Source of the DNA: Chitinophagaceae bacterium
GTDB lineage: Bacteria > Bacteroidota > Bacteroidia > Chitinophagales > Chitinophagaceae
Length of the DNA: 9,215 nucleotides
Direction: 5' to 3'
Assembly: GCA_009996555.1 (NCBI GenBank)
Contig: JAACZX010000066.1
Coordinates: 1-9,215 of the forward strand
Positions 5,904-9,215 of the stretch are shown here, piece after piece (the first letter of the stretch is position 1; every line of letters starts with the position of its first letter). Position numbers and translations under genes: made by a program. The notes under the pieces were generated by a model. It was given only the letters and a program-made list of their open reading frames with translations, was not told the origin of the DNA and ran no database searches.

Positions 5904-5932
5904 CGTACTTCGTACTTTGTATTTCGTACTTA
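5898..5932 (-). repeat. Heptamer array (GAAGTAC type) between yebC stop and its terminator
   Basis: On the minus strand the units are TAAGTAC (5932-5926), GAAATAC (5925-5919), AAAGTAC (5918-5912), GAAGTAC (5911-5905) and GAAACGA (5904-5898). The first four differ from GAAGTAC by at most one base. The array begins 4 bases after the stop codon and its last unit forms part of the terminator stem. Confidence 0.75.
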
Positions 5933-5935
5933 TGT

Positions 5936-6658
5936 TTATCCCATATTGTGAAACACCTTCTGCACATCATCATCCTGTTCCAGGCGTTCAATTAATTTAC
6001 TGATGTCTTCTGCCTGCGCATCGGTAACAGGAACAGTTGTAGTAGGGATCCATTCCAGTTCGGCACTCAAAGGAGTAATGCCTTTATCTTCCAGTGCTTT
6101 TTGCATGTTGCCAAAATCGGCAAACGCACAACGCACCACCAAAATCTCTTCGCCGTTTTCTCCCGTGCTTTCGCCCAATTCTTCCAAACCAAAATCAATC
6201 AACTCCAGTTCCATTTCTTCTGCATTTAAACCTTCGGGCTTCAGTTTAAACACACCCATTTTTTTAAACTGGAAACTTACTGCACCACTGTTACCCAACG
6301 AACCGCCACCTTTATTGAAATGACTTTTTACATTCGCAACAGTACGCACATGGTTATCGGTTGCAGTCTCCACCAAAATAGCAACACCATGCGGCGCATA
6401 ACCTTCGTATAAAATTTCATCGTAGTTAATCAGTTCTTTACCCTGCGCCCGTTTAATCGCAGCTTCCACACGGTCTTTGGGCATTCCCACACTGCGGGCA
6501 TTTTGAAAGCAACGGCGAAGAGCAGCATTTGTTCCGGGGTCGGGTCCACCGGCTTTCACAGCAATTACAATTTCTTTACCAATACGGGTAAACTGTTTGG
6601 CCATGCGGTCCCAGCGGGCAAACATGGTACTCTTTCTAACTTCAAAAATCCGTCCCAT
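5936..6658 (-). CDS. yebC: YebC/PmpR (TACO1) family protein (240 aa)
   Basis: This is a cytoplasmic YebC-family protein (PF01709 plus the N-terminal domain PF20772). Members have been described as DNA-binding regulators (PmpR) and, more recently, as ribosome-associated factors related to mitochondrial TACO1 that help translation of proline-rich stretches. The sequence does not decide which. Residues 1-75 are the N-terminal helical domain ([50 protein letters not shown]). The middle has [16 protein letters not shown] at 82-97 and [13 protein letters not shown] at 117-129. The acidic C-terminus ends in [11 protein letters not shown]. The reading frame stays open 32 codons further upstream to an ATG at 6754, but those residues come from a GC-rich inverted-repeat region and do not match the family, so the start is set at 6658. 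There is a GGA-rich N-terminus but no clear ribosome binding site. Confidence 0.92.
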   Translation of the reverse strand: MGRIFEVRKSTMFARWDRMAKQFTRIGKEIVIAVKAGGPDPGTNAALRRCFQNARSVGMPKDRVEAAIKRAQGKELINYDEILYEGYAPHGVAILVETATDNHVRTVANVKSHFNKGGGSLGNSGAVSFQFKKMGVFKLKPEGLNAEEMELELIDFGLEELGESTGENGEEILVVRCAFADFGNMQKALEDKGITPLSAELEWIPTTTVPVTDAQAEDISKLIERLEQDDDVQKVFHNMG

Positions 6659-6699
6659 TATAAATCTGTTTTTAGTTTGTAGTATGTGGTTTTTTCCTG

Positions 6700-6722
6700 C
6701 CCGACTGAATCGTTCAGGCGGG
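6700..6722. repeat. GC-rich imperfect hairpin upstream of yebC
   Basis: CCCG (6700-6703) and CTGAA (6705-6709) pair with TTCAG (6713-6717) and CGGG (6719-6722), with one mismatch and a 3-base loop. The right arm also overlaps a second small dyad (CGGG 6719-6722 with CCCG 6726-6729). No T-run follows on either side in terminator geometry. The GC content stands out against the A/T-rich flanks, which suggests an inserted repeat element of REP/MITE-like type; that is inference. Confidence 0.55.
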
Positions 6723-6745
6723 GTTCCCGGCTTTCTCTCATCCAG

Positions 6746-6778
6746 CATCTGCATGGGCGTCGCACTCTTGTGCAGATG
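6746..6778. repeat. 8-bp perfect inverted repeat CATCTGCA upstream of yebC
   Basis: CATCTGCA at 6746-6753 is mirrored by TGCAGATG at 6771-6778, with 17 bases between. The interior contains a smaller dyad, GCAC-TCTT-GTGC (6762-6773), overlapping the right arm. Together with the hairpin at 6700-6722 it makes a block of dyads between 6696 and 6778 with no gene. The 300 bases from 6659 to 6958 hold these dyads, the palindrome at 6836-6872 and the permease terminator; I see no small gene there. Confidence 0.55.
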
Positions 6779-6835
6779 ATTTTTATTCGGCAGATGAAGT
6801 GTTAGTGCAAAAGCATATTCTAAAACTACAGTCTG

Positions 6836-6872
6836 GCCTCCCTCTCTTTTGGAGAGGGGACGAGGGTGAGGC
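6836..6872. repeat. Nested GCCTC / GAGGC intergenic palindrome
   Basis: The outer arms GCCTC (6836-6840) and GAGGC (6868-6872) enclose the inner arms CCTCTC (6841-6846) and GAGAGG (6852-6857) with a 5-base loop. A 10-base G-rich bulge (6858-6867) sits on the right side only. The left strand is almost all pyrimidine and the right almost all purine. The look is that of a short interspersed repeat seen in intergenic DNA of this phylum, from memory; copy number elsewhere in the genome is unknown here. Confidence 0.6.
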
Positions 6873-6900
6873 TGGGCGCAAATTTAGGGAGATGGGCTGT

Positions 6901-6933
6901 AAACAAAAAACGTCCCGCACAAGGCGGAACGTT
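6901..6933 (-). terminator. Rho-independent terminator after the amino acid permease
   Basis: AACGT (6909-6913) and CCGC (6915-6918) pair with GCGG (6924-6927) and ACGTT (6929-6933). The odd pair between them (6914 with 6928) is a G-U wobble in minus-strand RNA, so the 10-bp stem is better in that direction. A run of six T follows on the minus strand (plus-strand A run 6905-6910). It lies 26 bases past the permease stop. Confidence 0.85.
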
Positions 6934-6958
6934 TTGTATAAAATATCTGTGTGGAATA

Positions 6959-8491
6959 TTAATCCCTGCGCTCAAAGTCTGATGCGTGTGGTAATATTTC
7001 CGAAGGATTTTTCAATTTGCTGTGATGACGGCTGTACAGGAAGTACACCACTAAACCAATCGCCATCCATGCAAAGGCAACTTTCAGTGTTTGCGAATCG
7101 AGGCCAATGATCATGGCTGTACAGATAATAACACCCAATGCTGATACTACAGGATAGATGGGTGTTTTGAACGGACGCTGAATGTTTGGTGCTTTTACAC
7201 GTAAGATCCAAACACCTGCGCTCACCAATACAAATGCGAACAGTGTACCAAATGAAGTAAGATCGCCGGCAACATGCCCCGGTACAAACGCTGCAAACAA
7301 ACCAACGAAAACAAACAGTATCCAGTTGGCCTTATAGGGAGTTTTGTGTTTTGGATGCAGTTCGCCAAATGCTTTCGGTATCAAACCATCATTACTCATT
7401 GTGTAGAAGATACGGCTCTGGCCCATCAGCATCACAAGAATTACAGAAGAGAAACCGGCAAGGATAGCAACAGTAACTGCTGTAGCCAGCCAACCATAAC
7501 CCGTCATGTATTGTGAGATAGCATAAGCAACAGAAGCTTCACGTCCTTTTTCAGGATCAACAAAATCCTGCCAGTTGGCAACACCTGTTAATACGTGACC
7601 GAATAAAATATAAAGAATGGTACAAACTACCAGTGAACCAAGAATACCAATCGGCATATCACGTTTTGGATTCTTAGCTTCCTGTGCAGCTGTACTCACC
7701 GCATCAAATCCAATAAAGGCAAAGAATACAATGGCAGCACCGCCAAGAATACCTCCCCAGCCATGTTTGTTCCAGCCACTGTAATCGGCAATTACTTTAC
7801 CTGCCTGGTCAGTAACAGGAGGTGTTCCTTCAGGAATGAGGTAAGGAGTGTGGTTTGCAGGGTTAATGAACTGCCAGCCAATTGCAATAAAGAGTAATAC
7901 AATGCCCACTTTAATGAACACGATCACCATGTTTACAATAGCACTTTCCTGCGTTCCTTTAATAAGCAATAAGGTTAATAATAATAAAATGACGAGTGCC
8001 GGAGCATTCATGATACCTGAGTGGTGAACACCTGCAGAATCAGTAAAGCTTTCAAACGGTGAGTGGGTCCATTCATACGGAATAGCTCCTCCAAACAGCT
8101 TGTTTAAATATTCACTCCATGCAATAGATACAGTAGCTGCACCCAGAGCATATTCCATGATCAATGCCCAGCCAATGATCCATGCAACAAGTTCGCCCAT
8201 GGTTGTGTAGCTGTATGCATAGGCACTACCGGCAATGGGGATCATGGCAGCAAATTCTGCATAACATAAACCTGCAAAGGCACAGCCAATTGCAGCAACA
8301 ATAAATGAAAGGGTAACACCAGGACCGGCTGCCTGTCCTGCAGCAGCAGCGGTTCTTACGAAAAGCCCTGCACCAATAATGGCGCCGATGCCCAAGGCAA
8401 CCAGGTTGCCGGCTCCAAGGGTACGCTTCAGGCCTTTTCCTTCGGCCTGTGCCAGCATCTGTTCCAGTGGCTTTTTAGCAAATAAACTCAT
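6959..8491 (-). CDS. APC superfamily amino acid permease, CAT-like (510 aa)
   Basis: This is an inner-membrane amino acid transporter of the APC superfamily, closest in motifs to the cationic amino acid transporter (CAT) type. A cytoplasmic amphipathic N-terminus (residues 1-28) leads into TM1 with the substrate-binding glycine motif GAIIGAGLFV (36-45). About twelve or more hydrophobic segments follow. Others of note are CYAEFAAMIPIAGSAYAYSY (76-95, split over TM3) and the conserved FAFIGFDAVSTAAQEAKNP loop region at 257-275. There is a polar loop at about 205-247 and MGQSRIFYTMSNDGLIPKAF at 356-375. The C-terminal helices match the AA_permease_C pattern (RPFKTPIYPVVSALG). Substrate is not provable from sequence; cationic or broad amino acids are likely. 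The frame is open 49 codons further upstream, but MSLFAKKPLEQM is the family start, so 8491 is chosen. It has its own terminator and is divergent from a second transporter gene. Confidence 0.92.
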   Translation of the reverse strand: MSLFAKKPLEQMLAQAEGKGLKRTLGAGNLVALGIGAIIGAGLFVRTAAAAGQAAGPGVTLSFIVAAIGCAFAGLCYAEFAAMIPIAGSAYAYSYTTMGELVAWIIGWALIMEYALGAATVSIAWSEYLNKLFGGAIPYEWTHSPFESFTDSAGVHHSGIMNAPALVILLLLTLLLIKGTQESAIVNMVIVFIKVGIVLLFIAIGWQFINPANHTPYLIPEGTPPVTDQAGKVIADYSGWNKHGWGGILGGAAIVFFAFIGFDAVSTAAQEAKNPKRDMPIGILGSLVVCTILYILFGHVLTGVANWQDFVDPEKGREASVAYAISQYMTGYGWLATAVTVAILAGFSSVILVMLMGQSRIFYTMSNDGLIPKAFGELHPKHKTPYKANWILFVFVGLFAAFVPGHVAGDLTSFGTLFAFVLVSAGVWILRVKAPNIQRPFKTPIYPVVSALGVIICTAMIIGLDSQTLKVAFAWMAIGLVVYFLYSRHHSKLKNPSEILPHASDFERRD

Positions 8492-8536
8492 ACTTAGATT
8501 GGTTATAGATTTACGATTACTAACAATAATAAGCTG

Positions 8537-8570
8537 GAAAAATAGAGATTTATTGCAAATAACCATCAAA
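8537..8570 (-). promoter_or_regulatory. Possible promoter of the permease gene
   Basis: On the minus strand TTTG (8570-8567) is followed after 22 bases by TATTTTTC (8544-8537), one base off the TAnnTTTG -7 consensus. The spacing is at the long end for this promoter class. It would give a leader of about 40 bases. Confidence 0.3.
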
Positions 8571-8595
8571 AGATTTATTAACGGTTTAACGGGGC

Positions 8596-8623
8596 TTGGG
8601 TGCAACCCGAATGCCGTATATTG
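8596..8623 (+). promoter_or_regulatory. Possible promoter of the DAACS symporter gene
   Basis: TTGG (8596-8599) is followed after 17 bases by TATATTG (8617-8623), which is TAnnTTTG with one T missing. It lies 21 bases before the ATG at 8645. The same stretch holds two small dyads, GGGT-GCA-ACCC (8598-8608) and GCCG with CGGC (8613-8616, 8624-8627), which could be operator sites. Weak evidence. Confidence 0.3.
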
Positions 8624-8644
8624 CGGCTCATTTAACAAAGAAGC

Positions 8645-9215
8645 ATGGGTAAGGGAAACCGGTTAACGATTTACATTATAGCAGCGATGATCCTTGGTAT
8701 TGCAGTGGGTTATATTATTCACACCACGGCATCGGCTGAAACCATCCAGAGTTTTTCAAAAAATATCAAACTGCTCAGCAGTATTTTCATTCGTCTTGTG
8801 CAAATGATCATTGCACCATTGGTGTTTTGTACACTGGTGGTGGGCATTGCCAAACTGGGCGATCTGAAAGCTGTTGGCCGTGTTGGTGGGAAAGCGTTAT
8901 TGTGGTTTGTATCTGCTTCACTTGTTTCGCTGATGCTTGGTTTGTTGCTGGTAAACCTGTTTAAGCCGGGCACACATATAAATTTATCGCAAGCCGATAC
9001 GGAAGGTGTGAAGGATCTGATGACGAAAACATCAAGCTTCTCATTACAGAATTTTGTAGAGCATATTATTCCGAAGAGTTTGTTTGAGGCAATGTCTACC
9101 AACGAAATATTGCAGATTGTTATCTTCTCTATCTTCTTTGGTGTGGCAGCATCTGCCATTGGCGATTACACAAAGCCGTTAATTAAGGCGCTCGATGTGG
9201 CTTCGCACATCATTT
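8645..9215 (+). CDS. Dicarboxylate/amino acid:cation symporter (DAACS), N-terminal 190 residues (partial)
   Basis: An ATG at 8645 opens a frame to the window edge without a stop. The translation begins MGKGNRLTIYIIAAMILGIAVGY, the usual first transmembrane helix of DAACS proteins (PF00375; glutamate/aspartate GltP and C4-dicarboxylate DctA types). It continues with IFIRLVQMIIAPLVFCTLVV, the diagnostic TM2 motif of the family, then GIAKLGDLKAVGRVGGKAL. The following helix is WFVSASLVSLMLGLLLVNLF. The segment FVEHIIPKSLFEAMSTNEI and then VIFSIFFGVAAS match the family's TM4 region. The substrate-binding hairpin and NMDGT motif are past the edge, so glutamate versus dicarboxylate use is not decidable. 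The start is fixed by an in-frame stop 12 bases upstream (8633-8635). The gene is divergent from the amino acid permease, sharing a 153-base intergenic region. Confidence 0.9.
   Translation, partial: MGKGNRLTIYIIAAMILGIAVGYIIHTTASAETIQSFSKNIKLLSSIFIRLVQMIIAPLVFCTLVVGIAKLGDLKAVGRVGGKALLWFVSASLVSLMLGLLLVNLFKPGTHINLSQADTEGVKDLMTKTSSFSLQNFVEHIIPKSLFEAMSTNEILQIVIFSIFFGVAASAIGDYTKPLIKALDVASHII

Noticed and set aside
6799..7110. Plus-strand frame of 103 codons
   Set aside because: It runs through the palindrome and the permease terminator and then antisense through the permease; not a believable gene.
8719..9159. Open frame of 146 codons on the minus strand
   Set aside because: It is antisense to the DAACS symporter coding region, which has diagnostic motifs on the plus strand.

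Overview
The window looks like chromosomal DNA of a member of the Bacteroidota, most likely a Chitinophagaceae-type bacterium. This is inferred from several signs. TAnnTTTG-type -7 promoter boxes stand in front of genes, Shine-Dalgarno sequences are largely absent, and two signal peptides end in an A-Q motif. There are also two DUF1573 proteins, an alpha/beta-fused 2-oxoacid dehydrogenase E1 and short heptameric intergenic repeats. I see no phage, plasmid, insertion sequence, CRISPR, rRNA or tRNA signature, and most of the content is ordinary housekeeping and transport.

Layout from left to right. Positions 1-120 hold the N-terminus of a class I/II PLP aminotransferase (minus strand, cut by the window edge), with a -7 box almost touching its start codon. 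Positions 167-194 are a terminator that closes a minus-strand pair of small secreted DUF1573 proteins (225-605 and 617-1093). A 218-base divergent intergenic region follows. Then come three plus-strand genes: the fused E1 alpha/beta dehydrogenase (1312-3693), a TRIC/UPF0126 membrane channel (3815-4426) and a PhzF-family isomerase-like protein (4494-5288). They meet the minus-strand DUF393/DCC thiol oxidoreductase-like gene (5439-5843) convergently. Next on the minus strand are a YebC/TACO1-family gene (5936-6658) and an amino acid permease of the APC/CAT type (6959-8491). At the right edge, divergent from the permease, a dicarboxylate/glutamate:cation symporter (DAACS) starts at 8645 and runs out of the window.

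The genes do not form one pathway. The DUF1573 pair is the clearest operon. The permease and the DAACS carrier share a 153-base divergent intergenic region and could be co-regulated for amino acid or organic acid uptake. The E1 enzyme would need E2 and E3 partners encoded elsewhere.

The most unusual content is intergenic. Degenerate 7-bp tandem repeats follow three stop codons (E1, PhzF, YebC) in two sequence types (GTGAATN and GAAGTAC), with a further GTGAATN-type array between PhzF and DUF393. One GTGAATN array is mirrored by an inverted array just before the next gene. The 300-base gap upstream of yebC holds GC-rich inverted repeats, a separate nested palindrome and the permease terminator. 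Three genes have a -7 box 3-7 bases from the ATG, which suggests leaderless mRNAs.
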